A stretch of 64,000 bases of DNA from Hirundichthys speculiger. Lineage: Eukaryota > Chordata > Actinopteri > Beloniformes > Exocoetidae. Made by a program: the position numbers and the translations under genes. The notes under the pieces are model-generated. The model saw only the letters and a list, made by a program, of their open reading frames with translations. It had not been told where the DNA came from and searched no databases. Where the stretch lies: contig JAGFBZ010001970.1 of NCBI GenBank assembly GCA_018398805.1, positions 744,001-808,000 on the forward strand, written 5' to 3'. This document shows positions 24,550 to 36,189 of the stretch, piece by piece (within the stretch, counting starts at the first letter, position 1; each line of letters begins with the position of its first letter).

Positions 24550-25339
24550 TACCCACTTCATATCGTGAAAATCTGTGTATTAATATTATAAAATGGTGCA
24601 AACATTATACAGTATGTATTCGGTGTAAGACAGTATTTAATACTCAATCATGTTATCGAACTGTTGCCAGTTTACCAAAATAATTTTCCAAGTTGGGTCC
24701 TCCGGGTGTTTCTTTTTAGTGCCATTTAGTTTTCTAGCCTTTTGTTTCTCTTATCCAAACATTTTAAACATGTTGTGTGGAGCATCACTACACCCCCAAC
24801 CAGGTAAGAGTAAACAGAGGGCCAGCCAGCACAGTGGGAAACAGCGAACCCACTTGGTCTGGTCATAGAGGGGAAATACATCCCCAATTACATGCTCCAT
24901 CAGCTTGATGTACGTCCACCTGAGCATAGCACCGCTGAGGCTGAGCCAGGTTGACGATCAACAAGGTTTGGTTAAACAAACCAAGGGTCTATTCTGAATG
25001 TGTGGCTGACTTCTGCAGGAGGAACTACTCTCTGTCGGGCAACATTATAGGAGCTGACATGAAGTCGTACATGGAAGTTTGTTTGCTGCTTTATAAAAAA
25101 ACTGTAAAACAACGCTCCGGCATATTAAACGTGTGTGTCTTGCTTTGACTGCACGCACCACAGTTGCCATCGTTCAGATTGAATTAGTATTAATCATGAA
25201 ATGGTAAAAGGTGTCTCACTTTCAAGGTGACTTCTATGATCTGTTGTGAATGAAATACAAGTTTATGCAATTTGCATTCTGTTTTTGTTTAAGTGTCCAA
25301 ACTTTTTGCTCTTATTTGATTGATCATTAGCATAGGTGA
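24550..25339. other. No recognised feature
   Basis: Unique-looking sequence. No gene, transposon end or regulatory site could be supported. Confidence 0.5.
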
Positions 25340-25713
25340 GTATCAACACAGGGAAGCACAGCTGTTGCCTGGCAGCCAGAAGGTTCCTGGTTCGAACCTC
25401 AGCAGGGGTCTTTCTGTGTGGAGTTTGCATGTTCTCTTCATGCTTGCGTGGGTTTGTGTTGGGTAAACCCTCTGGGTACCTCCCACAGTCCAAAGACATG
25501 GATGTCCGGTTAGTTGGTGGTTCTAAATTGCCCGTAGGAGTGATTGTGAGTGTGTGTGGTTGTTTGTCTATATGTGGCCCTGTGATGGACTGGCGACCTG
25601 TCCAGGGTGAACCCCTGTCCTTTTGCCCAAAGAGAGCTGGGATAGACTCCAGCAGATCCTTGTGACCCTGCAGAGAATTTTGCAGCCATAGATAATGGAA
25701 GGATGGATGGAGT
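25340..25713 (+). mobile_element. tRNA-derived SINE (copy 1, nearly complete)
   Basis: The head holds a pol III B box GGTTCGAACCT (25389-25399). The body reads TGTGTGGAGTTTGCATG, TCCAAAGACATG, TCTAAATTGCCCGTAGG and GATGGACTGGCGACCTGTCC, all standard parts of a very common fish SINE with a LINE-like 3' half. It ends in GGATGGATGG repeats, a tail typical of RTE-mobilised families. The A box is degenerate here but clear in the copy at 30330-30488. The long open frame across it is incidental. Confidence 0.82.
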
Positions 25714-26590
25714 GTCAACACAATGCCGAGAAGAAAGGACATCTGCAAAGATCACAGAAGATATTATTGCTGCCCATCAATATGGAAATGGAAAATGGCC
25801 TTCACAAAAAAAAAAAAAAAAAAGGAGGTCCAAAAGTCCATCACTTTACAGTCAGAAAGATAATTCAAGAATGGAAAATATTCCAGTTTCCAATCTCCTC
25901 TGAGAGAAATGGTAAACAACCCAAGACCTACTTCTCAGGCTCATCAGGCGAACAGTATGCTCAAGTTTCCAACTAGAAAAAGGCTGCACAAGTCTGCCTT
26001 ATTTGGAAAGGTGTCCATTGGAGAAAAATTACCTTCTCACCAAGAACAAATCTAAATTTTAAAAGTTGCTTGTGACCAAAACCTAATTCAATGATAAAGG
26101 TGGCCATGATAAAAATCCATACACAGATTTTTTCAGCACCAACACCCCACAAGTTTTCAAGAATAGTGGTAGAGAGGCAATTATTTTGGCTTGTTTTGCA
26201 GTCACAGAAACTGGGTACATTGTCTTCATTCAAATGACCATGAACTGAATATTCAAGTATTTGAGAATCAAAAGGTGTTGCCGTCTGACACCTCAAGTTT
26301 AGGCTGAAACTGAGCCATGCAACAGACAATGGTCCAGGTTACATATGGAAATTTACAGCAAGAGAGCTGTAAAAGAAAAATCATCAAGTTGTTTCCCAAT
26401 GACCCATTCAAAATAGCAGACCTCAACATAATTGAAATTACATGATAGGGAGCTTAAGAGAGCTGTACAGTACTGAATGCCTGCAAACAATAAACTGAGG
26501 ATCAGAAGGCCAGAATTCTTTCACAATAATGTGAGAGGCTAAAAGTCTAATACCAAAAACTTCAAGTTATTGCTCAGGCTTGTTCTTCAG
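25714..26590 (+). pseudogene. Tc1-like transposase relic, both ends of the protein visible
   Basis: It starts right after the SINE with GTCAACACAATGCC, where the normal Tc1 start codon lies, and reads, with frameshifts, MPRRKDI and then EDIIAAHQYGNGKW, which is the N-terminal 'RRKDISxDxREAIVAAHQSGKG' segment. A poly(A) run at 25806-25822 interrupts. Later parts resemble GGGSxMVWGCF (about 26165-26200) and ADLNIIEIT (about 26422-26450), the 'PDLNPIENLW' block in which the catalytic E should lie. The protein is beyond repair by many frameshifts and stops. Terminal inverted repeats are not seen. Confidence 0.7.
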
Positions 26591-29500
26591 GAATGTACTT
26601 AGAAAAAAAAAACAAAACACAATTTTAAAATCCATTTCAGCTTAGTTTCTGTGAAATAATGCAGTACAATGTGAGATTCTTTTGGCCACGCGTCTTTTTT
26701 TAATCCACAAAATGGATCAGACATGGCAAGAACGAGACTATTTTTTTCTCCTTTTTTAAAACAAAAGAAGCAGAGAAAAAAAAAAACAAGTTCAGATTTT
26801 TAAAACCTTAGAACTGCAATAGAGCATATTTACTCTCTAGCATGACAGTACCACATTAAAGATCTAAACGATGGATGTCCCCCCCCCCATAGCATTCACT
26901 TACACAGAGGGAGGGTAGGACTCTGGGCAAAGAGTGTGTGTGTGTAACATTATCCCACTTTGTAATCAATGTCTCATGTAAAATTGTCTTTTACTACATT
27001 ATGTTACAAGATGCAATTTTGTTGATTGCCTAGGTGATCAGCTAAAGATTTTATATGCACTCATTAACAGAACCTCAAGATTGATTGATTTTTTTTTTCC
27101 AGAAATAGGTTGAAATTCCCCCTTTGTACGAGACCTACAGAGAGTTTCCAGCCACACAGGATTCTCTGGGTTTAACACAATTTATTTCTGTTTTCACAGA
27201 CACCAAGCACAGATTATACTCAGTAGCTGACTGTCTTAGTCCTTCAGTTGGTTTGGCAGGTGTCAAGGGTTTCAGCACAGTACAGCAGATAAAGACAGGT
27301 AGACTGATTAGAAACACACCACAGCTGCACTAATCCCTCTCACCTGGCCACTCTGCCTGATTCACTGTTCCACCTCTTCCTCCTATACTCGAGGACACAC
27401 AGCCACAGGGATATATTTTCATACAACAGTTTCTTAGGTTGCAGGTCTTGTTGCCTCTTAATTGTACTGGGTGATTAGGAAAAATTGCAGCTGTCAGGTG
27501 CTCATAAGAGCACTTTAAACTCAAAATAAAATGGCAAACTTACCACAAAAGATTTTGCATGCTGTATAAACCCTCTCAATATTTTTCCAGCTTCTAGCGC
27601 CCTAATATACATTTTGCCTTCCTGAAAAGAACCAGTCTGGAGGAACAGTGCAACAGACGAACCATGAGTTTCACTCGCTCAGATCAGATCAAGCATGCGA
27701 TGGGTGTAAATGTAGCCTTCAACAAGTGACAATTGTTTTCTCTGGAGTTTGATTGGCAGCTTCACAACTGAATGAATTGCACTCATCCGTCACCACTACT
27801 GGTTTTAAACAATAAACCATGTGTGAAAGTGACCTTTTTCAAACATGTTTTTATATTAAATCTTCGCATGGCATTGGCAAGGTGTTTTACAGTTATAATG
27901 CATGTTGGTATGTATGACTATATTCCAAATACTGGGTTGCGTATGACATTTACTGCCAATATAATCATTAAATACTGAGCTCCAGAATTACCCTCTTTCA
28001 TTACATTACGGCCTGTTCATGGAAGGATGTGCCCCTGACATCTGTTTGGCTCAATATATTTAATTGAATTTGCGGAGTTTGCAATAACTGCTGTTCAGTA
28101 GCATCCCGTTTACAGTAACAGATTTGTTGTGTGCTTCAGTAATGATGTTTGTCCAGTACAGGGTATATATATTTATATACAGTACAGAACAGATGGAGGA
28201 TCAGTGCAGGTGGGTCTTTATGTGATTAGATGAATGTTCAACTGCACCAAACACATTTTAATATGGTCTTTACTGAACCACTGTCAGCGATTCACTGGGC
28301 AACACTGAAGTAGATCTCCGAGTTTTGAGCGGCTGAACCTAGGGCAAAAAAGAATTCAACATAACAGCAGATGTGAATAAATTGTAAATCACCGTAATTG
28401 TGTTTCAAGGGGCCCGGAGAAATAGATGATGTCATTAGGGGCACAGCCGGTGCCTGGTCCCAAAACAGTCTCTCAGGTGGAATGTACTTCAGTCCCACAA
28501 TTCCCCTGTTGAAAGGTAATGTGGAGTCCAATATCTACTCTCTACTCAGAGGAGGAGGGCGCTTTCTTGTTGAATAATTGAGACCCATATAAGAAAACAG
28601 TGCTTTTGCCACAGTGTGGCCTCGTTGCCTCTCAGTCTCCTTTCAAAAACAATGCTTCATCACGTTTTACACTTGCTGTGCTTTCCTTCTAATTCTGTCT
28701 CACCTGTTGTCTGATGCACATGCACACATACACAAATACACACACAAAATTTCTGAATGCTCCTGGGGGATAATTGTCTTCATAAATTATTAGGCATTGG
28801 TGTTTCCCCTGCTAATAGCTTCCCTACCATTTAGTTTGACATGCTTTATGTTGCCGATAGGGCTGTGCTTCAAAAGATAAACTGAAGTAATGTCTAGGTT
28901 AAAGTACTGCAGGCTCATCTGTTTGTCCTAGATGCAGATATGTGCATACAAATACCTGCTTGCCTGCAAGAAGATCTTATCACAAGGCCATATTCACATT
29001 GTCCACCCCCTTTGCTTAATGATAGTTTGGCTTATTGCTTGGTTACCTTTCTAACATGCTGCAACTGACAGCAAGAAGGTCAGTTCTTTCAGCATCTCAT
29101 GTAATAAAGAGATTAAAAACATTGGCCCTGTCACCACCAGACAGTCCTGTTAGCCTTGTTAAGGGACTCCTTTGAAACCTAACTGTAAATACCAGGTGCA
29201 TACATGCCTTTGATGATAGCTTCATGGTTTCATGCTCTCAACATCCAGTTTAACATGCCAAAGTGGAAATGAGGATCAGAAGCACAGCAAAGCATATTGA
29301 GATTCTTGTTTTCATTATCATTCTTCTTTGCTTTCAAGTCTGTCCAGTAGCTGAGCTGCTCATTATGCTCAGTTTTCTTGTTTAGAAAATGTGGGTATTC
29401 AAAATACCTCATTTAAAAAATAGATTTAAAACAAAATCTATACTTACATTAGTTATATACAGTTTCTATATAGGAAGCAAATAAAATAATACCAATAATT

Positions 29501-29639
29501 AGAACATTAATTATTGTGCAGTATATAGACATGATCTTGATAAAAAGGATTACAAATTAAAATACACAATAACGGGCTCCCTCAATGAGTATGTTGTGCA
29601 CAAACACCTTAGAAGGATGCACGTATAAAATAAATGAAT
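26591..29639. other. Gene-free, mostly unique sequence
   Basis: AT-rich sequence with a C-run near 26880 and short TG runs. No gene or transposon was recognised. The reading frames are short and unremarkable. Confidence 0.55.
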
Positions 29640-29790
29640 GGTTTTCATTAATTCAAATTCAAGTTGCTGATTCAACCCCCTTGAGGGTTTTGAGAGTCTG
29701 ATATGGCCTATCCCATAACCGGACCCCGGAAAGCTCACCAGTCCATCACAACGCCACACAACATTACACTCACACTCACAATCGAGGACA
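29640..29790 (-). mobile_element. SINE fragment, 3' half (minus strand)
   Basis: Read on the minus strand it carries GTGATGGACTGGTGAGC, GGGATAGGCC and CCTCAAGGGGGTTGA, matching the 3' half of the SINE family at 25340. It is diverged. The matching 5' half lies at 30330-30488, with about 540 bp between them. Confidence 0.6.
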
Positions 29791-29953
29791 CTCGAGTTCT
29801 GCAAAATAGTGCTATTTTTATCCACCAGGAGGCAGTAATGCGTTCCATTTGGGTCTTTTTGTGTGACGTGACCACTTCCGGTAAATAAAGCAACGAGCCA
29901 AAACAAGCAACACAGATCATTCATTTTATGTAATTTCCTGCCTTCAAACAACC

Positions 29954-30212
29954 ATGGCGTGCTACTGTGATTCTGAGGAGTGTCCAATATTCTTTGATCC
30001 AAATCAAAAAAGCTACACATCTCTCCCTTCATGGCTGACATGATGTTGGTAAAGTGGGTGAAAGATGGAAGGCACTCATTCAGCGTGAGAGGAACAGAAA
30101 AACGGGAAAGAATATCGACGGTCTGAACCGCACAAGAAATTCCAAGCTATGTTCCCGTTGTTCTGACAAAGAAAAGATCAGCACTGACAGCTACATGAGT
30201 GGTGATCCTATC
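29954..30212 (+). pseudogene. Possible broken THAP-like zinc-finger domain
   Basis: The plus strand reads MACYCDSEECPIFF, then SYTSLPSWLT and a stop (30041). After a frame change near 30046 it reads GERWKALIQRERNRKTG and, about 20 residues on, NRTRNSKLCSRCSDKEKIS. This order resembles a THAP domain (C-x2-4-C, W, then CSxHF near the end), as found in P-element-like transposases and host THAP proteins. The final zinc-binding CxxH would be CSRC here, so a ligand is changed. It lies between two halves of a SINE, so it may belong to an inserted transposon. This is a weak call: domain resemblance only, no ends found. Confidence 0.32.
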
Positions 30213-30329
30213 TACTTTGCCTGAAATAACTCAAGGAAGCTACTAGTGTAGGAAAGGTGTACATTTGCAACACTGCAGATGAGTGACCACTGCCCACAGT
30301 ACTCAGTTGGTCTGTATTTAGAAAGCCCA

Positions 30330-30488
30330 GACAAAGTAACATGCATGCTTTTGGACTGTATGAGGAAGATGAGGTACCTGGAGAAAACCCATGTGAACAA
30401 GGAGAGAGCATACAAACTCCACACAGAAAGGCCCTAGTTAGTACTTTCTAGTTGTGAAGCAGCAGTGCTAACCACTACGCCACTCGTT
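30330..30488 (-). mobile_element. SINE fragment, 5' half (minus strand)
   Basis: On the minus strand it begins with TGGCGTAGTGG (complement of 30472-30482), a good pol III A box. It continues with GCACTGCTGCTTCACAAC, CCTTTCTGTGTGGAGTTTG and GTCCAAAAGCATGCATG. The same parts occur in the 25340 copy. The B box region is diverged. Confidence 0.72.
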
Positions 30489-30495
30489 TACAGCC

Positions 30496-30590
30496 CTTAC
30501 ACTTTCGAGGGCCAAGATTGAGGGCCAAAGACTAAGGGTTAAGGGCGAGGGTTTGAGATTGAGGGTTAAGGGAGGAATTGGAATTTTCCC
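30496..30590. repeat. GAGGGTTAAGGG-type degenerate repeat
   Basis: Units such as GAGGGCCAA, AAGGGTTAAGGGCGAGGG and GAGGGTTAAGGG recur within 95 bp. They resemble telomere-like hexamers or the internal repeat of a fish MITE, but are too degenerate to place. Confidence 0.5.
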
Positions 30591-31689
30591 AAACTCTGTG
30601 ATAGAGTAAGCGTAGCACTTTCTTACCAATGATGCTCCTGTTACTCATATAATTCTGCGATACTTGCTTGCTGTATGTTAGGGTTTGGGTTCACAGTGGT
30701 TCTGAGGATTTGGAGTGGCCTATAGGCAGGCCATAGTCAGTCCACCTCTCAGACAATAACTCATGTGACTTTCTTGTTGTCTTGATTGATGATCTTATCT
30801 TAAAACTCTTGGCCATGCCAATTGTTAGCTCCTGGATTACTCCAGTGCAGTCAAATAAAAGAACTGAAACAAAGTTCTACAAGCAGAGTCACTTGAGGGA
30901 CGTAGCAAAGAAAATAGTCACAGTATTGATGAAAATATATTCATTTTATTTGAATGCAAATATGTGTTCTCAGCACAGTAATTACAAAACGCATGGTGGC
31001 TCTGCTGGTGGGGTTGAGCTTTAACACTTTAGATACTGGAGAGTAGCATGAGGACAACACTGAATTCTATTAGAGATAACATATCCAAACCCAGAGCTTT
31101 GATGCAGCTGCAGACCACATTCTGCATGACATATTCAGATTGTGCAATGATTTATACCCAAATGTCTCTATCTGGCAGGGTGCCTTCCAGCATAGTTTGC
31201 ATGAACTCCCGAGCGCTGTTTTCTGATTTCTCAGTGTTCTACCAGTGCTTCTGGCATTTAGGTACAGCTCGGCTGATATAGTTCAAAATATTGTTATTTG
31301 GAATATAAAACAGTGTCTTTAATTACTTAATGCATATGCAAGATACAGATTAAATACCACTTAGCTGATATGTCTTTGCATATTAAATTCACAATGTTTT
31401 TTCCCTTTTCTTTCTTTTGATTTTACATTCTTATTGTAAATTGATATGCATCGTTATGCAAGTATTTGATTATGCATGGTTGAGAATGAGTAGTTTAATT
31501 CTGGGACAGCGTTGCATGACTGTATTGGAACAAAAGCAGAAACTTAACACACGACATTAAAAATGTACTGTGAATGATTCTTTATTGAATAAACAGTGTG
31601 ATGATGTGATTCCTATGATCACTCTCAAATAAGATGGATGAGCTTGGAGAGTTGACAAGGACCTTGCTGGCGTATCAGAAATGAAGTCT
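30591..31689. other. No recognised feature
   Basis: AT-rich sequence. Two open frames (30782-31024, 31048-31281) resemble nothing I know. No transposon ends were seen. Confidence 0.5.
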
Positions 31690-32790
31690 TATGTGTTTTA
31701 CTGGATCGTGTTCCTGACTACAAGGCTTCGATACTCTACTACGTACCTGACTTTCCTGACTTTTGGGCAGAAGTAAGGGTCCTGGAACTGCAGTGTTTGT
31801 CAATAACAGATAGTGTAATCAGATGGTGTTACTGTCAAACTGCATCTCTGCAGCCAGGACAATATACGATTAACTGAAAGCTTTTGTCCGCACCATCTAT
31901 CTAAAGAGTTCACCATTATTTTTTTAGTACCAGAGTACTGCTATCAGCTACTGCTAATCCTGCATTCAACGTAATTTGCTCAGTTGTTTCTCAGCTGTAA
32001 ACACAGCACCCCGATGTGTTTGTGGTAATCTCTGGAGATTGCAACCACATCTTTCTCTCTGCTTAATTTTCATCATTCCAACAGAATGTCAAATGTAACG
32101 TTGGATCTTTTCTATGCTAATGTCAGAGATGTATACAGCTCCGCTGCACAACCTGCTTTCAGCAAGGCACATCTGTCACTTAAAGAACTGTGGAGAGGTG
32201 GTCACCTGCAGAAATACTCTAATGACTCTGCAGTTGTGAGCTTTTTCAGAGGCGGACATTTTTAGTTGGAGTAAGTCAAACAGCATTTCCGTCATGGAGG
32301 AAGAAGTGGAGTTGGTGAAGGAGTATATGTACTTCAGTTGTTTACCCCATTCTGCAGACTGGACTGGATATGCAACGTTGATGCTGTCGACAAGAAGGAA
32401 CAGAGAAGACTTTATTTCTGGAGGACGCTTAGGTCCTTTAGTGTTTGTGGAAAGATCTGTGAAACATGTCTGTTGAGCAGAGTGAAAGTTCATCTGCAGT
32501 CACCTGTTAAAAAAAAAAACAGAACAAGCTGATAATGAAGGCTGTCTCTGTTCCGGGAACTGCTCTGGAGCCCCTAAACGGGGCAAAGACAGATGCTCCA
32601 TAAAATTAAAAACATAATGGACATAATGACCATCCTCTTCACAACAGTGATTTAACAACGGAATGTTTTTAGTCAGAACATATTTCAGACTTGCTTCGAT
32701 GCAAACCCCTGCAGGAGATCCTTCCTGCCAGTGTAATAGGAAGTTTCAAACCAAATACAGGAAACGAGTGACAGTGGTAATTGTAATGGC
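31690..32790 (+). pseudogene. LINE relic, internally deleted, plus strand
   Basis: This is a non-LTR retrotransposon of the same general type as LINE A. The endonuclease part is visible at about 31880-32150: RLTESFCPHHLSKEFT, then NVICSVVSQL-stop-TQHPDV and ISGDCNH (normally GDFNH), then LDLFYANVRDVYSSA. The reverse-transcriptase core is missing. The C-terminal part follows at 32310-32480: RLDWICNVDAVDKKEQRRLY and LRSFSVCGK, which is the 'LDWxxNTxAVYKKGQSRLYFLRRLRSF' region. It runs on through NKLIMKAVSVPGTALEPL (about 32524-32577) to a last CKPLQEILPASV block near 32700. Stops and frameshifts are frequent. Confidence 0.78.
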
Positions 32791-35700
32791 CTTTTTTAGA
32801 ACATGGCTTTTGGAAACAGCTTGTCATGCTTGTATAAAGATGACCGGGTAGCCATGCACTGCACATCTTCACCTGACTCTGTCATGTTATCACATTATCT
32901 TTTTGATTCTTTAATATAAATACCAGCAGCTATATGACCACGCTACTATGCTCCCAATAGGAAACATTTATAATTAATTGAAATTAATGTCTGTGATGTA
33001 AAATAAAGGAAACCTAATACATTTACCTGTCAAAAAATATGTTCTTAAGTCATAAACTCAACTAATGCATTATTTTATCATTCATTTTTTTTCAGTATGG
33101 ACAGTCATGTTTGGCATTAGTAAAGAGATATGAGTGATAGCATGAGATTGACAACTTTATTGTGAGGCCTTTCAAAAAACTTATATATATATACACATAT
33201 ATATAAACATCAGTGACTTTTATTGCTGAACTTTATTACTTTTATGTTTTTTTTTTTTTTGAACATCAACAGATATTGTAGAGCTGAAGCTGTCAGAGCA
33301 GCTCTGATTTGGTTACTGCTGTCATCGTGAACAGTGAGGGTCACTTACACACAGAACAGTGAAAAAAATATATATTTGCAGTTTCTATGTCCCTGACAGA
33401 TGACATTTAATTTATTAGTTACACCCCAAATTAAACCACTTTTGGTGCTTGTTAAACTTGGTGTCTGGTTTTCTGGATATAATTTTAACTTCCCGTTTTG
33501 TGTTTTATTTATTACTTTTCTAAACCCTCCGTAGCAGCTGTAGGGTTATATATTGCAAGATGCTTACAAAACTTTATTCTTCTTCAGGACTTGAATTGTT
33601 TTGTGCTTATTTTTTTGGTGGTGTTTTTTTTTTCCTCACATTTCTTTCTTTTTGACATAAAAGATCATTCATAGTGACATTTTGTCATGAGGAAGGGGAA
33701 AGTCTTCCAGCAAAAGCTTGTATTCTGCAACTGTGAGCAATGAATAAAATAAAACACCCACTTTCTTTTATTTTTTTCCAGAGTTCCTCATTACCGGGGG
33801 TCACCACTTGCTCCTTTCTCTCTATTATTAATTTCCAGTAATGAATGGGTCCAGTGAGTTCACTAAATGACAAGCAGTTATTGTGATTGATTTTTTTTTT
33901 CTCTTTTTTTTTTTTTTCCTATAACGAGTCATTGCAGGAAAAAAAAAAACACTCACTTCCAACACTGTTGCAAAAGTTGTTGTAACTATTTCTGGTACAA
34001 CAGTTAAAATTTTGTCTCATATTTATCCAGATTAAGTACATTAGGTATACATATGAATTAATACGACGAACAAAGAAAACAAAAGTAACAGGAAGAATTT
34101 GATTTCCAGATCAGTTTTGAAGTCAAACCTTTCATTCATAGTTGTCACATAGTCGTACATAGTGGACAGCTTTTTTCCCACATGCATGGTTTTGAATGAC
34201 TACACATTACACAACCACTCTCAGTGGTCATCTGAGACTCATTCCACATCCATGATCAGAAAAAAAAAACAGTTTGAGCCTGTTATCATTAAAATAGAAA
34301 AGGATACCATGATTTTCAAAGGTGTGGTCACACTAGTGACATGCTCAAAAATACCTGCATGAATGACTTTGCATGTCCTCACCGTTCAAAATGAGTTAAT
34401 TCCACAGGAGATACATAATGACTTCGGGGTAACATTTATTTATGCAGTGTTTTGAAGAGGGATGTTCATTCTCTTTGAATGGGGATTTACTAGAGCCAGC
34501 ATCTGGCAACCATCAGTGGTACTGCAGATTGAGGCACTTCCACCTTGCCATCACCTTTAAGACCCTGCGGCTTCAGCATCTTTTACATTCAGTCTATGGT
34601 TTATGTCACACATCTGACTGATGAAAGGCTATGCCACAGTGTGAGGTATTTAAATTCACCACACTAATCTAGTATGGAGCGACTGACTGATGAAGTAGCC
34701 TATGGGTCCTTACAGGACTCATAAATAATTGAACAGAGGTCCATGTTTAATAGGTTCCATTATGGAAGAGGCAGATTGGTACTACTTATGCAACTGTATA
34801 GTGGCTTATGTTATTTGAGGTTATATGTAATATCCTTATAAATAATACTGTGATCAGTCAATAAATCTATCTATATATCAGTCTGTCCATGTAGGCATTC
34901 TTTCATCCATCCATCTATCCATTCACCAAAAACTCCAAAAAGGAACAGTCTTCCCATCTTACTGACAACTAGATTTCCGCTGCTTCATATTTTTGTCCTA
35001 CTGATTCACCTCCTCTGCTGGCAGAAGCTTATTCAAGGCTGCTGAGTGATTGAAATACCGGACTGCAGAAGACACATTTACAGACAACGCACCCTGGCTC
35101 CCTGACCTTCTGTGATCATTGTTGAGGGAATGGAATCTGGCCAGGAGCTATTATGGCACCGTGATGCACAGCGGACTTGTAGAATTCATTGCTTTTAAAA
35201 GCTACATAGAATAGAATAATATATGAATCATGTAAAGCAGAGGGTAGGTTTACTGTGTGGATTTTGTCTGTGAATAGGCAAGAAGAGATAAAGTGTGGAA
35301 TGCAGGTAACTGTGGCTGACTCACTCAAAGAGAACTCTTATCAAATAGTGAAAAATGCTTTGGGGGGAACTGATTCTTCAGTTTGAAGGAGATACCAAAA
35401 TGGGCTATAACTTAATTCCACATGAAACCACTTTTTATTTTTCCCCTGGTGCATGTGAAGTAACTCCAAGAAAGAAAAAAAAATCATTGAAGTAAGCATA
35501 AAAAGCAGAATTTAAATAATTGTTAATTTTATGGGGAAACCAAACGATTTTATAAAAAAAACTAGTTTATTTTTGCACCTTTTAATTAAATTGCCATCAT
35601 GTTAAAATACTGTCAAATGTACATGGTATCTTTTAAATGTTATTTCTGTTGGTCAACTCTCACTCCAGTCATAATTCAAACAATACTTACAGTTTGGTGT

Positions 35701-36187
35701 CGAGGCTGTGAATGAATCACTCCCCATAGATAATACCTACACTGAGGTATTATACTGAGGACTGATGCACAACAACTCAGCCTCGCTATCTTTCTCCTTA
35801 GAGTCTGAGCTTGCAGGTGGATGATGGGGTGGATGCTGGGACTTTTTAAACAGTAGCTTGGCAGTTGTGCATTGGTGGGGAAGGCAGATATGGACACTCT
35901 TAGCTCCTTAAATAGATAAATGAACTAGAACGTGTAACTGGCATGAAGCATGAAGTGAGGTGTGTGACCAGAAACCTTCACAGTCGTTTGCCTGCCAGAA
36001 CTGACTCGAGACTTACCTCATTTTATGCAAACACATAGTTGTAATTTATATTACTATATTTTGAATTACAATATATCCTACACACACAATATGCTTTGCT
36101 TGTTTTTTTTTTTTTTGTTTCATCTCCCAACATCTTACCATTTACTTACAAAAGGGTAATGTTAGCTACTTTTATTTATAATATATA
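32791..36187. other. Gene-free, mostly unique sequence
   Basis: AT-rich sequence with TA microsatellites near 33180-33210, several T runs (33247, 33890-33917, 36101) and a short CATC/TCTA repeat area at about 34865-34920. No gene or transposon was recognised. Confidence 0.55.
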
Positions 36188-36189
36188 TA

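Noticed and set aside
25336..25665. Open frame of 109 residues
   Set aside because: It runs through the SINE body and its translation follows the repeat, not a protein family.
34860..34925. TCTA/CATC short repeat as a SINE tail
   Set aside because: The repeats are short and degenerate, with no SINE body upstream.
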